From Euprymna scolopes (lineage: Eukaryota; Mollusca; Cephalopoda; Sepiida; Sepiolidae), in contig CM044489.1 of assembly GCA_024364805.1 (NCBI GenBank), positions 78,931,390 to 78,957,054 on the forward strand: 25,665 nucleotides of DNA, written 5' to 3'. The translations under genes were made by a program, and so were the position numbers. This document shows positions 1-10,388 of the stretch, piece by piece. The notes under the pieces were generated by a model. That model searched no databases, was not told the origin of the DNA, and saw only the letters and a list, made by a program, of their open reading frames with translations. The stretch's first letter is position 1; each line of letters opens with the position of its first letter.

Positions 1-650
1 AACGCAATTCTCTACTTGTACAAAAGTCAAATACGTCCTAAGATGGAGTACTGTTGCAGCATCTGGGGAGGAGTTCATAAGAGTACCATTTCTAGCCTTA
101 AAAAAACCATCTCCGAAATTTAGTGGGTGATGATCTTCTTATCTCCCTACTCCTCTTTCTCACAAAAGAGACTTTGCAAGTTTATCTCTGCTCTACTGAT
201 TTTTATGGTAAGTGTTCGACTGAGCTTTAATCTATTGTCCCTCCCCATAAAACGTTCACAATAAATACTCGCCTAGCTGAAACAACCGGCATCGACTTTT
301 ACTTACTCCTTATCTGTGCCCCAAACTAAGCGAAAATTTCATGGTCAAAGTTTCTCTCCTAGAACTGTTGGTCTGTGGAACGCAATACGGTTTGCGTGCT
401 TCCTGGCTGGCTATAACAAGTCTAATGTGAACATAGTTCTATTGAGTCGTCCATTTAGATAATCTAGTCCTATCAAAGTTTCACCATGACTTACACCTAT
501 TAATTGTACTATCTTTTAATGCTCATTTCAGTTTATCACACTCTTTCAGACTACTGTATTGATTTTGTCTCAATATCTACCTAACACTTAACTCTTATTG
601 TGGCATCCGGATCTTGGTAAATGGCGACCCTCCAAGTAAAAAAAGAAATA
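1..650 (+). mobile_element. 3' end of a non-LTR retrotransposon (Jockey/CR1-like LINE), decayed and cut by the window edge
   Basis: The first 120 bases are an open frame whose peptide includes LYKSQIRPKMEYCCSIWGG. This matches the conserved block (YKS.IRP.MEYC..IWGG) that follows the reverse transcriptase palm in many Jockey/CR1-type LINEs. That frame stops at 121-123. Downstream, in shifted frames, come the expected C-terminal segments: an LTKETLQVYLCSTDFYGKCS-like block near 145-225 and SFSPRTVGLWNAIRFACFLA near 350-410, equivalent to the PRTV.LWN motif of the family. The ORF therefore carries at least one stop and one frameshift and is dead. A short 3' tail ends in an A-rich run near 640-650, as expected of target-primed insertion. 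The 5' part lies outside the window. The LINE family is supported by several ordered motifs; the exact clade is not certain. Confidence 0.75.
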
Positions 651-1079
651 AGTTGGTAAAAAATATTAAGTGTTATCATGCCTTAGTTTAGCATGGATGC
701 AGTTGAAGACACTACTAAATGATAAAAGACAAAAGACTAGATTGATAATTATAATATTTTGAAATATCAACTAGTAACCTGTTTCGTGTTTTAATACCAT
801 TCTTGAAACATCCCTTATAGTGTAAATTTTAGCTAAATATAATACTACGTTTTCATGTTTACTCTGGATTTGTCATGTAAATATTGGAGAGGAATTTATC
901 ATCTTTTTAAGAGGGGGGAGCTTAGAGAACTTATATTAAGGAGATACTTAATATATAGTTTTCATAATCGTTTCTTGATGTGGTCGTCTTTTAGGGATAG
1001 AAACTATACCTGTGACATAATCACAGGTAAACTAAGTATGCTACATGCACCAGAACATAACTAATGCTACATAATAACG
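651..1079. other. AT-rich DNA with no recognised gene
   Basis: This stretch holds only an unremarkable 69-codon open frame (855-1064, plus) with no familiar motif. The frame is probably a chance one, given the low complexity and lack of neighbours. I see no repeat or RNA gene. Confidence 0.4.
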
Positions 1080-1290
1080 ATAAAAGCCGTGGGATTCGAA
1101 ACGTCTGAGTGCTAATATTGGCAGGTACTCATTTGTAGGCCAACATGGAGATTCGGTCGACATTCTATGAATGTTGCTTACTCTAATTTCAAGAACAAGA
1201 AGATCATAAATTAAAGATAGGTAAGTAACTTGCCTAATTCCAGATATGACAATGACACAGACTAACCACTAGAACCAGGAACAGAAAAAC
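1080..1290 (-). repeat. Possible decayed tRNA-related SINE-like repeat
   Basis: On the minus strand the bases near 1,090-1,105 read as a degenerate pol III B box (close to GTTTCGAATCCCACG). About 40 bases further along the plus strand is GGCAGGTACTCATTT, and near 1,258-1,275 a 'CAGACTAACCACTAGAAC' string. This order resembles a dispersed invertebrate repeat class that carries a GGTACCCATTT core and a TAACCACTA end. The match is from memory and is diverged, and no terminal duplication was identified. It could equally be unrelated AT-rich DNA. Confidence 0.28.
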
Positions 1291-1299
1291 AATCTAAAA

Positions 1300-2880
1300 T
1301 CCGTAGAAAGAAACGAACTAAAAAAGAGAATAGACTGGTAATGTAATTATACTGCGGAAGCAGAGATTGTGGTCCTCAGAACTGGAACTAATGGATATTA
1401 AACAAGATAGACGGTGTAACAGTGTACAAATCAGAACGGTACAAATGAAACATTTGAAAACAATGAAGGATGAAGAATAATATGATCAAAATAACTGGTT
1501 CTGATTGAAATAAAACACTTCTGGAGTCAGGTGTGGGGATAGCCTCAAGACAACAACAAATGCGAAATGGCTAACAAGCGAAAACTTCAGGAAATAGAAG
1601 GAACAAAAAAATCATGAAGAAACGCTCGAGATAACCTTAATAAATATGGTGAACTAGAGAGCATCAGTACATGATCGATTATATGCATACTGATTTTAAA
1701 ATTCACGGCCCTTTATAAAAGACTGAATCAAAATTGAGATGGTGTATCCATAAATCATAATGGATGGTCAAATAATTATCTTAATGTAAAAAGACACCAA
1801 AAAGGAAAGTAATCTCAGCAACTATAGACAAATAACCAGTTTATCAACCATATGGAAAATCCTAATGGCAAAGCTAAGGGAATAGACTTACCATTTTTTT
1901 AACATTGTAGCTTACATCCTGGAGAAGAAAAGAATGCTGAAAATGAAAAAAACTAGGATGCATGACATTTAGTGCATAGATCAAAATATTCTGAAGGGAA
2001 TAAAAGGTAGGAAAAAGAACATACTCATGCCATGGATTTACTGCAAAAATGCTATGACAGAATCTTTCATGATCATTCAATCCTTAAGAATGTACAATAT
2101 GTACAAGATTATTATTATTATTAAGAAACATGGAAACTGGAACTGACAGCCAGAGGACAACACTTGACTTAGATAAAGAGATTCTCTTTCATTATTACTT
2201 TTTATCATAGACATGAAGCCACTCAACTACAGGTGATGCTGGATACATGTTTATAGGCACAGAATAAAGAATAAACCGCTCCATGTATATGGACGACCTA
2301 AAGTTATTTGCAAAAAGCAGAAAGGAACTGGAAAATCTGAAAAGGACCTGAATCTTCAGTGAGAATATTCAGATGGAATTAAGATTGGAATAGTGTGCAT
2401 TGTTAGGGACAAAAAGGGGGAAATAGGGGATATCGAACGGCATGGAACTATCCAACCAAGAGGAAGTACTTCTTGGTTGAGTAGTTCCATGCTTAGTGAA
2501 CATCATACCCATAAATATTTGAGTGTTCTGAAAGCAGACACCACAAAATTTACAGAAATGAAGAGAATATTTGAAAAGAATACATGAAAAGAACATTTAT
2601 TAAACATTGGAAACAAAAATATATAATAGAAATTTAGTTAAAGGAATAAAGGCATGGACATTATCACTTATAAGATATACTGAACCATTAATAAACATCT
2701 TGACCAGATGATGAGGAAACTAACAACTATTCACAATGCACTACATCCAAAAGGTGATACTAACCGATTCTACGTGTAAAAGAATGAGGGGGAAGAGGAC
2801 TGGTAAATATAAAAGATTGTGTGAAAATCACAAAAAAAAAATCTAGAAAAATGCATAACTCAGTGGTCACCGAAACAGCT
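1300..2880 (+). mobile_element. Decayed LINE reverse transcriptase ORF (R2-like or related clade)
   Basis: Several reverse-transcriptase blocks appear in correct order across three shifted frames. FWSQVWG near 1,525 resembles the linker before the palm. SNLSNYRQITSLSTIWKILM (1,808-1,867) matches the family block NYRPIT.LPT..K.L. MYMDDLKLFAKSRKELENLK (2,283-2,342) contains the YMDD catalytic box. A YLKRI / IKAW.LSLIRYT series (about 2,565-2,690) matches the post-palm region. Frames change between blocks and there are internal stops, so the ORF is a pseudogene. No endonuclease or 3' tail is seen. The right edge at about 2,880 abuts minus-strand LTR-element sequence. The family differs from the LINE at 1-650. 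Blocks of this kind occur in LINEs often annotated as R2-type; I do not assign a clade firmly. Confidence 0.7.
2440..2492. repeat. 53-bp imperfect palindrome within the LINE remnant
   Basis: The arms 2440-2461 and 2471-2492 are 22 bases each and complementary at 20 positions, around a 9-base centre. The centre overlaps the perfect 10-mer palindrome GAAGTACTTC (2463-2472). The sequence sits just after the YMDD block of the LINE, where a family member would have ordinary coding sequence. It creates near-mirror open frames on both strands. Confidence 0.85.
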
Positions 2881-4680
2881 AGAAACAGCATCAAATTAAA
2901 TCTACAGTACTTCTGAAGAAGTTCATTTAAAAGTGCGCACAATGCGCGCAGATCAGGAATGAAGGCTTGATAGTAATTACCTAAGCATAAAAAAACTTTG
3001 CAGTGTTGCTATGTCGTGTGGCTTAGGCATATTTTTTCTTTCTATGGAAATTTCTGGATCACGCCATTCCCATCTATTATCGGCCCAAGGAATTTTATTT
3101 GGTCGAGAAAAAAATCACATTTGGTTCTTTAAGTGTGAACCTGTACTCGTTTATCTTTTCGAATACCTGAAAAACGTGTTTTTTTGTTGCTGTATAGATT
3201 CGCTTTTCATTAGAATATCGTCCAGGTATCCGATGGAAAAAAATCAACGTAGCTCAACATCGTGTCGATTATTTGTTGAAAGATAGCTGGTGCGACTTTG
3301 ATGCCGAAAGCTAACCTTTTGAACTTAAATAGTCCCTAATGAGTGGTAATGCACAAGAATTTTGAGCTTTCTTCTTCAACGTGAATCTGTAGGTACGCTT
3401 CACTCAGATCTATTTTTGATAATATTTTCCCTCTATTTAGTTTTGTAAAAACTTCCTCGGAGCTAGATAGCGGGTAATGATGACCATTAAGTGCTGCATT
3501 CAACCCGGTCGAGAAGTCTGCGCAGACTCTGATGTCCTTCGATTTTTCTTTACATACACGATGGAGGCAGCCCACTCTCTGTAGTCGACTGGGGTCAAAA
3601 TTCCTGCTTTTACGAGTCTGTCTAATTCTACGTCAATCTTTTGTATAGAGGCAAACTGTACGCTGCGTTTCTTTTTGAATACTGGGATGGCATTATCTTG
3701 CAACTTGGACTTCACCTCCATTTTTGTACGGTAGCCTAGTTTGTCTGAAAAAAAAACATTGGGGAACGACTCATTCAAGTCTTTCTTTAGTTTTCAGCTT
3801 CAGCTGTAAAGTTGTTCACTTTTTGACAAAAATCGTTAATGGGCGAGTCCCAGAGTTCAAATTTTGAAATCCAGTCCGTCCTAAAAAGGTCATTAGTGTT
3901 TTTTACTTGGCATAGGTAACGGGATAACTCTGTCTTCTTTTGGGAATTTTCCGGAAGAGTTATATTTGGTTTTCGTTTGACTGTTTGGAGAGTAAGATGT
4001 TTTGTTACTTCATACCTTTCTAATGTGTGCTACACCTGCCTCCTCTATATTTTTGGAGTCTTGTTTCCCCGAGATAATTCTTTGGCATTCTTCAGTCAAT
4101 TCTGGAAGGGTTATATTTGGTCCCTTTTCCAATCTGTTTAGTGTTCGGCGTCTGAATTCAGCGTCCTTGATCGAAACTTAAGTCTTGAATGAAATCTGGA
4201 CTTAAATTACCGACCGTCAATGAGGATAGTCCGAAGTTGTCACAGTGTCTATTTACGACTGAAGGTCTTCTTTGCGTGTTAGGTTGATGCATCTTCATCT
4301 TTTATGGAATAAGCTGATTTTTGGACAGTATAATTCCATCAAAGATTTCACTGTCTCGTCGAAGGACAATTCGTTCCTCTGTTTAGGAGTGATGAAGTCC
4401 ACGAACTTATTATATTCCGTAGCTCCCAATTTTTGTAATAAAAGACGAACCTTCATCTGCTCGCTCCATGAGTTACAATCAATCCTGAATACGTTACCAA
4501 ATCTGCGAAAATAGGCTTCAAAAGTCCTTCAGTGAAATGTTTCTAATGCTGACTACATCGCGGTTTAGGGAAAATCATTCTGGTCTAACACGTAGCTGTC
4601 TTTCTTTGCTATTATTTTAGTTAGTAATTCCAATTTTTCTTTGCCTGTGTCTGCATTTAGAGTATTTTTTCACTGAACTG

Positions 4681-4844
4681 CCTTCTTTCCTTTTCTCTTT
4701 CTCTCTTTCCGCTTCTCTTTCTGTTTCTTCTTCTTCTCTTTCCGCTTGTCTTTCTCTCTTTTCTTCTTCTCTTTCTCTTCTTTCTTCTTTTATTTCTCTT
4801 TCCTCTTTTTTCTTTCTCTTCCCCTTCTTTCTTCTCTTTTTTTC
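4681..4844 (-). repeat. Pyrimidine-rich tract (purine-rich on the minus strand) in the gag leader of the LTR element
   Basis: About 160 bases are almost pure C and T on the plus strand. On the minus strand they read as A/G and would encode a Lys/Glu/Arg-rich stretch. The same position in the plus-strand copy of the family (14,210-14,490) is also purine-rich and encodes a charged coiled coil. The tract is therefore part of the element rather than a random microsatellite. Confidence 0.6.
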
Positions 4845-5739
4845 TGTAATTCCGAAATCTGAGTTTGCTATAAATGTATCATTTCAACTAGTTGCCTTGG
4901 AAGCTCTTCCATTTTGAAAAAAAAAAGTCACGTACATGAGGTTTTAACAGAAAAAAAATGTTCAATTTTCCGCAGAGAACAAAAGACAAATGAGAATTTA
5001 TTTTAACTCTCTCGAGAAGAAAAAATAGATAAGAAGAAATTTGAATTTAGAAGAATTTGGAATAATAAAACGAACTGAAATCCTGTTTCGTAGCAAAAAT
5101 CAAGTCGAGTATTTACGTTGTTGTCCTGACTTCTCGTAATAGTGTGAATGCGATTTCGATCCTTCGTAGAGTTGATATCATTTTTTTCTTTTTTCGTTTT
5201 TTTTACCGAGAACATGAAAATCATGCAGATTATCGACTTAGAAATTTTTAGGTCACAGTGATAAAAAATTTTTTCAAATATATAAAAAATAAAACGAAAA
5301 TGGCTTCTTGCAAAAAGGAAAAATTAAGATATTTGCACAAATGAAAGTCGGCTAGCCCGCAAGAAAAAGCTGATTTTTGGATAGTATAATTTTGTTGTTT
5401 TTTTTGGGGGGTTGTGTATTTAAAACCAAACATGTTCATTTTCAACAAACAGCTTAAAAATAAAGGCTTTTGGATAAAGAAAAAAATTCTAGGGCAATAA
5501 GAATATCTTATTTCAAATTTGAAAACTTTGCCTGACTTGCACAAACCAAAAGTTAGACATGAATTAGGTCAATTCTTTAGCAAGAGGCAGCATTGTAGAT
5601 TTTTTTAAATATAAACTTTTCCGAGGTGAGGTCATTTTTCGTCGTTGAAAAAACTCTACTTTTTCAAAGAAAGTAGAAAAACGAATTTGTTGAACAGAAG
5701 TAATTCGTTTATCAAAAGGAGATCCTCGTCGGTCATTTT

Positions 5740-5899
5740 TCGAATTCATATGTCGTCACTGTTGTGGTCCTGTTTAGGGGGTCACAATATTATGGTGAAC
5801 GAGTCCTGCGAGCGGTTTAACGACGACAGAAATGTCTGGCTTATATAGTGCCAGATGAATCCATACTATCATAGATATAGGGGTGATAACTACCCCAGA
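5740..5899 (-). repeat. LTR of the minus-strand Ty3-type element
   Basis: Read on the minus strand this segment lines up with the two LTRs of the plus-strand copy. It starts with a GGGG-containing edge, then shows ATCACCCCTATATC, a GACATT block, a GTTAAACCGC block (GTTTAACCGC in the other copy) and a GGACTCGTTC-like block in the same order. Identity is only moderate, so the two insertions are either from different subfamilies or old. A TATATAA box at about 5,842-5,850 (minus) would suit an LTR promoter. The inner edge is set by the primer-binding-like GACGAGGAT string near 5,725-5,735 and is approximate. Confidence 0.6.
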
Positions 5900-6050
5900 A
5901 CACGTTTCTCCCCTTTTCCTTCTCCCTTCCTCACCCCCCCCCAAACTGACGTTGGCACGACTGGCACTGCACCAAATATGCGAAGCATGGAAAGACCAAG
6001 GACAGAAAGCACTAACCAAGCCTAATGGTCGCTACTAAGAATAAATCAAT
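5900..6050. other. Pyrimidine/C-rich flank, no gene
   Basis: A C/T-rich run (5,908-5,942) with a stretch of nine or so C lies just outside the LTR, followed by unique sequence. Open frames here are short and unrecognised. Confidence 0.4.
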
Positions 6051-6230
6051 AGTAAACGGTTGTTGCGATAACAAATTAATTTGCAAATGATATCAAAAGA
6101 GGTGGAAAGTACTGGAAATTTGTGGGAGACTTATTGTCACTCAGACTCTAGGGAACACCACATGTTGTTCTCAAAAAGAATTCTTTGATGATGGTCTGTG
6201 TGAAAACTAATGAGTGGATAATTATAATAA
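6051..6230 (+). repeat. Unidentified ~180-bp direct repeat, copy A
   Basis: Copy A aligns by eye, with small gaps, to copy B (6,559-6,740), at an offset of about 509 bases. Shared strings in order include CGGTTGTTG, ATTTGCAAA, a GGAA.TACTGG.AAT block, ACTTNTTGTCAC, TTAGGGAA.AC or TCTAGGGAACAC, TGTTGT, TGATGATG and CTGTGTGA. A shorter third relic with CTTATTGTCACT and ATTCTACTGATGACC may lie at about 6,470-6,540. Identity is roughly 70 percent. I recognise no transposon family, tRNA head or terminal inverted repeat. Confidence 0.65.
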
Positions 6231-6558
6231 TCTACATTAGTTGCAAACGTTGAGTAGTCATGTGCAAACTGCAACAGAAAAAAAAAACAAAAGACAGTGG
6301 AACACTATGTGGGACTAAGAAAACTGAAACTGCAAAATTGTAGTTAAACATCCCCCTCCTCTTAAAATAAAACTGTAGTGTCGGCATCGACTGACACGAT
6401 GCAAGATATTTGAAGGTTAGAGGAGCATAGAAAGACGCAAGAATGAAAACATTAATAGACCTCTGCTGGATGAGTGCGAAGAGGACTGGGTCGTTGAGGA
6501 TACTTATTGTCACTAAAATTCTACTGATGACCAATGGTAATTGTCAGCGAGAAGTGAA

Positions 6559-6740
6559 TGGTAAGCGGTTGTTGCTATGATGCATATTCATTTGCAAAGA
6601 TTATTAAAAGATGTGGGAATACTGGGAATCTTGGTAGACTTGTTGTCACCCAGATTTTAGGGAATACTCGGGTTGTTAGAGTGTAATATCTGATGATGAC
6701 CTGTGTGAGAACGCCTAGTGAATGCATACTAATAGGGATA
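6559..6740 (+). repeat. Unidentified ~180-bp direct repeat, copy B
   Basis: This is the partner of copy A (6,051-6,230). The similarity begins at GGTAAGCGGTTGTTG and runs to about GAATGCATACTAATAGGGAT. The intervening 330 bases contain a 100-codon minus-strand frame (6,232-6,534) with no familiar motif, which I regard as chance. Confidence 0.65.
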
Positions 6741-7700
6741 ATAACATTATTAATGTGACACTAAGTAATATATATGACGACAATAGTAGTTGTTATGCTT
6801 TGTTATAGGGAAAAAATTATAAAATACACTGTTTTCTAAAGCATGCGTACACTTGATCACCTGGTTCTAGATTAATTCTCTATTTAATGGAACAGTATTA
6901 CGGATATAGTCTTCGAGTTCGTGCATATGAGTTTTACGGCAGAGTAGGAGGTATTTGGCTATGTTAAAATGATTATAGGCGATTGGGGAGTGTAAATTTG
7001 TTTACCAGAAGGAAAGATTTTACATCATCAAAGTCAGTTTTAAAACCTCGGATATTTGTGAACGAGAGACTCAAAGGAGGGCTATTTGATTGCTTTGAGA
7101 GGTGTCTTGTTTATTCGTTTGTTTGGTTTTTTGGGGGGGGTTCCATTGTACAGGGATTATCTAGAAAAATATGACCTTCATTGATTCTAACATTGTAAAG
7201 TTGTACGTACTGTTATAGCCATCTAATTTACTCATTCAAAATGTTCTGGTTATAACATTCTTCCCACTCCATCGATTATATAACCTCTTTGTCTTTTTCA
7301 GCAACGTTTGTATGCTTTAATAAGTATTGCTTCAAGATGATAAACAATAAACTTCAAAAATTGAAATTGTCCTCGCACGAAAGCGCTAGGATACAAAATG
7401 TTTTCTACTTCTCTCTTTCTAATCTTTTGCTTTGTGAGGAGTATAATTGACCGTGTTTCTTGTTGTTGGATGTTTTAAATTTCTATTTGGTTTTTCTCGT
7501 TATGTAATGAATATTTGTTAATGAAACCGATATAAACTCGTCCCTTTTATAATTCTATATACTTTTTATTTTATAGAATTGAAATATTTGCATTTGAAGA
7601 AAATTATTTAAAAGTTTTGTTTTGAAAATTTAAGATGTTTTTCATTTTTAAGACCTTACATTTAATAAGATGGTTTCGTAGTAGGAGGAGAAATAAAGAT
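6741..7700. other. About 960 bases of AT-rich DNA without a recognised gene
   Basis: There is a G8 run near 7,132-7,140. A splice-acceptor-like string CTCTTTGTCTTTTTCAG ends at about 7,301, followed by a frame open for about 49 codons. That frame is Asn/Lys/Leu-rich, has no clear donor and resembles no family I know. A 63-codon frame at 6,983-7,174 is likewise unrecognised. Confidence 0.4.
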
Positions 7701-7702
7701 GA

Positions 7703-7737
<35 letters not shown>

Positions 7738-7769
7738 GAGAGACACACACACACACACACACACACACA
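7701..7769 (+). repeat. Compound (GA)n(CA)n microsatellite
   Basis: About 20 GA dinucleotides, with one GC interruption, run directly into about 13 CA dinucleotides. Open frames on both strands through it (Arg-Glu repeats then Thr-His repeats) are artefacts of the dinucleotide pattern. Confidence 0.97.
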
Positions 7770-7936
7770 TTCATACCAATAGAGAATAGGAAAAATACTA
7801 AAACTCTGTGCCTGCATGTTACAATCTTTGCTATGACAGACATATTTTAACATCTAATAAAATAAATAGGGGCTTAAAGGCTTTGTATTAGTGCTCTAGG
7901 GGGTCTCCTTACTTTTATTTATTACCTTAACTTATT

Positions 7937-10388
7937 ATGGTCGAAACAGAAGGTCCCAGTATTAACCATTGGCAGAGGCTCGGTGGTGTGTTGTGGAGTG
8001 AGCATTGCCCATATAAGCGTTGGCGATGTTCCCCCCCCCCGGTGGCTGTGAAAGCATTGGTGGTTGACAGGGAGCTTCTTGGATACGACCTTGGAATGGA
8101 CACTATTACACAGCTTGGAATGGACACTATTACACAGCTGGGTGGAATCGCCGTAGACCACGCAGGTCTGCGGGGCAATCACTCTTGATGAACCCAACTT
8201 CCACGTGGAATACAACAAGGGCACAAACGCATGGACTGCAACCTGGAAGTGGTCGGGCGACCAGCCACCAGTGTCCTTGCGGAATCGGCTGACGGAGTAT
8301 CTGTCTCCCGCGTGGCTCAGGGGGTAGTACGAGGCAGAACTCCAGGTTTGGATAGATAATGGCTGGCTGTTTCCGTACTCAGAGGATGAGCTCAGGCCAC
8401 CAAGGGGGTTGATCCTCCTGATGGCCGTCAGGCAAGAGAATAACTAGAAGGTCCGACCCATCATAGATTACCGGGAACTCAATGAACACGTCGACTCACA
8501 CACGGCAGAGGCTGATGTCTGCGCACATAAACTGCGGGAGTGGCGGCAGCAGGGGACGTACACAGCAATCCTGGACCTGCGAAGAGCCTATCTGTTTATA
8601 CTGGTCGAGAAATCGCTGTGGCCGTTCCAGACAGTCGAGATCAAAAGGACTCACTATTGTTTGACCAGGAACGTGGCCCCGAACATTATGACAGCGATTA
8701 TGCAGGCGATCCGGCGTCAGGATGAAGCCATGCAACAGGCGACGTCGTCGTATATTGATGACATTTTTGTGAACGAGAGCCTCATGTCTGCCCAGGCGGT
8801 GAAAGAACACTTTGAGAGCTTCGGGCTGTCGTGCAAGGAGCCAGAGTGCCTGCAAGATGGAGCGAAAGTTCTTGGTTTGCACGTGAGCGGCAGCGCAGAC
8901 AGACTCTGCTGGGGAGTTCCATCCAACATCACGCGTCAGAGCGTTTTTTCCATCTGCAGAAAACTGGTGGGCCACTTCCCCGTGTGTGGGTGGCTCCGGG
9001 TGGCGGTGGCAGCCATAAAGCGACCTGCGACTTCCATGTCAACGGGGTGGTACGATGAGTTGCGCGACCCCTCCCTACGAAGCATGCTGGTGGAAGCTAT
9101 GGTTAGAGTGACTGAGTACCACCCTGTGAAAGGGATCTGGTGCGTCGACGAAGCGATTTTACAGTTTGGCTGGTCGCTAGTTCACTTGCCCTTGGCGTTG
9201 CTCTAGCGGTCGACGGATTTATCATAGAAGATGCCTGCTGGCTTCGATCAGAAAATGACGCTGGGCACATAAACCTGGCTGAGCTTGATGCTACACTTAA
9301 AGGGGTAAATCTGGCGCTTCAGTGGCAGGACAGCGTGCTACACATCGTCACAGACTCTACGTGCGTGCATCGGTGGATAACCGATGCCTTGAGTGGGAAA
9401 GCACGGTTGACAACGAAGGCATTGGCCGAAATGCTAATACGGAGACGACTTGCTACCCTGACTGAGATCATCAAGGAATTCAACCTCGCCGTAGATGTGA
9501 CACTGATGCAGTCCTGTCAGACGCACACTGATCGCCTGACCAGCGTGCCACGCTGTTGGCTGAACCTACCGAAAGAAGTGGACGAACCGGCACCTGTGAA
9601 TTGCGCCACGGTTGGGCGTCGGCTTAGCCCGGACCGTGTTGCTGATGCCCATTGCCAAAGCGGACACCCTTTACTTCGCCAGGCTGGTCGACCCCTATGT
9701 GTCAAAGAGGGACGTGTAAATCTGTTGTGAAATCTGTCGGTTGATCGATCCAGCATCCGTCCAGTGGAAGAAGGGAAAACTGAGTGTGAGAGGAAATTAG
9801 AACAGGCTCGCAATAGATGTAACTCACTGCAACAGCGGGCATTTTTTGACGCTCATCGATTGTGGACTGTCTAGATTTGCATTGTGGCGGTCTCTTCACT
9901 GGCAGGACTCGGCTGCCATTGTCCGTGAGCTGGACAGTGTCTTCCTCGAACGTGGTCCCCTTCTGAGATACTGACCGACAATGGCACTGCCTTTGTTAGT
10001 GAGTAGTTCAAACAGTTCGCAGACAGCTAGGATATACGTCTGCAATTTCGGTACGCCAATGTACCCAGGGGAAATGGAATTATTGAGAGAAACCACAGGA
10101 CCGTCAAGACCATCGCAGCTAAGAAGGGATGTGCGGTGCCTGAGGCGATCTATTGTTATAATGTCACTCCTAAGGACGGCATTTCACCCTCGACCGCGCC
10201 AGCCGAATCACTGTACAGGTACCACGTCAGGGTGAGAGGCATGGAGACCAGCCCACTGCCCGAGCCGGAGGCGACGAGAGAGAGTATCAAAGAAGGGAAT
10301 GCCGTCTGGGTTAAGAACCCCTGCAACAAGTGCACCACACGCTATGGAACCGGGCATGTTACTGAGGTGATCAGCCTGCAATCGCTGC
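7937..10388 (+). mobile_element. Fossil pol region of a second, distinct LTR-type retroelement
   Basis: Pol domains appear in the usual Ty3-like order. A retropepsin-like end (LGYDL..GMDTITQLGG, about 8,075-8,145) is followed by reverse transcriptase (about 8,220-9,060, with PIIDYRELNE near 8,458 and the YIDDIF catalytic box near 8,751-8,768). RNase H follows (about 9,180-9,500, with NLAELDATLKGVNLALQW and IVTDST), then a zinc-binding HHCC region (about 9,600-9,780) and integrase (about 9,860-10,180, with LTDNGTAF). A C-terminal tail contains VWVKNPCNKCTTRYGTGHVT (about 10,306-10,365). The sequence is clearly GC- and CpG-richer than its flanks. It looks broken, with several breaks, and no LTRs, gag or primer-binding site are seen. 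It differs in sequence from the Ty3-type family elsewhere in the window. The right edge coincides with the start of the minisatellite. Confidence 0.82.
8090..8137 (+). repeat. 24-bp perfect tandem duplication in the protease-like region
   Basis: The 24-base unit 8090-8113 is repeated exactly at 8114-8137. It gives a doubled eight-residue peptide (LGMDTITQ) in the retropepsin-like segment. Perfect identity suggests the duplication is more recent than the decay of the element around it. Confidence 0.95.

Larger units (their letters stand above)
2880..5899 (-). mobile_element. Ty3/gypsy-type LTR retroelement copy, minus strand, partial and broken
   Basis: Read on the minus strand, the order is LTR (about 5,899 to 5,740), untranslated leader, gag-like region (about 4,860 to 4,060) and pol (about 3,800 to 2,880). 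The reverse transcriptase is recognised by KIDLSEAYLQIHVEEESSKF (minus, about 3,440-3,380) and by the preceding block with ILTPVDYREWAASIVYVKK. The gag-like part corresponds to that of the plus-strand copy at 12,696-17,556, so both belong to one family. Just inside the LTR both copies have a similar string containing GACGAGGAT, probably the primer-binding region. No RNase H, integrase or second LTR was found here. The copy looks old, with roughly ten or more breaks. It ends against the LINE at about 2,880. Confidence 0.8.

Noticed and set aside
7285-7450. Acceptor-like CTTTTTCAG followed by a 49-codon open frame
   Set aside because: No donor, biased composition and no recognisable motif; noted in the region entry only.
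7604-7853. Overlapping open frames on both strands with Arg-Glu, Thr-His, Ser-Leu and Cys-Val repeats
   Set aside because: They are translations of the (GA)n(CA)n microsatellite and carry no other protein signal.
8496-8975. 159-codon minus-strand frame across the reverse transcriptase fossil
   Set aside because: It is antisense to clear RT motifs on the plus strand (YIDDIF and neighbours) and is a shadow frame of GC-rich coding-derived sequence.
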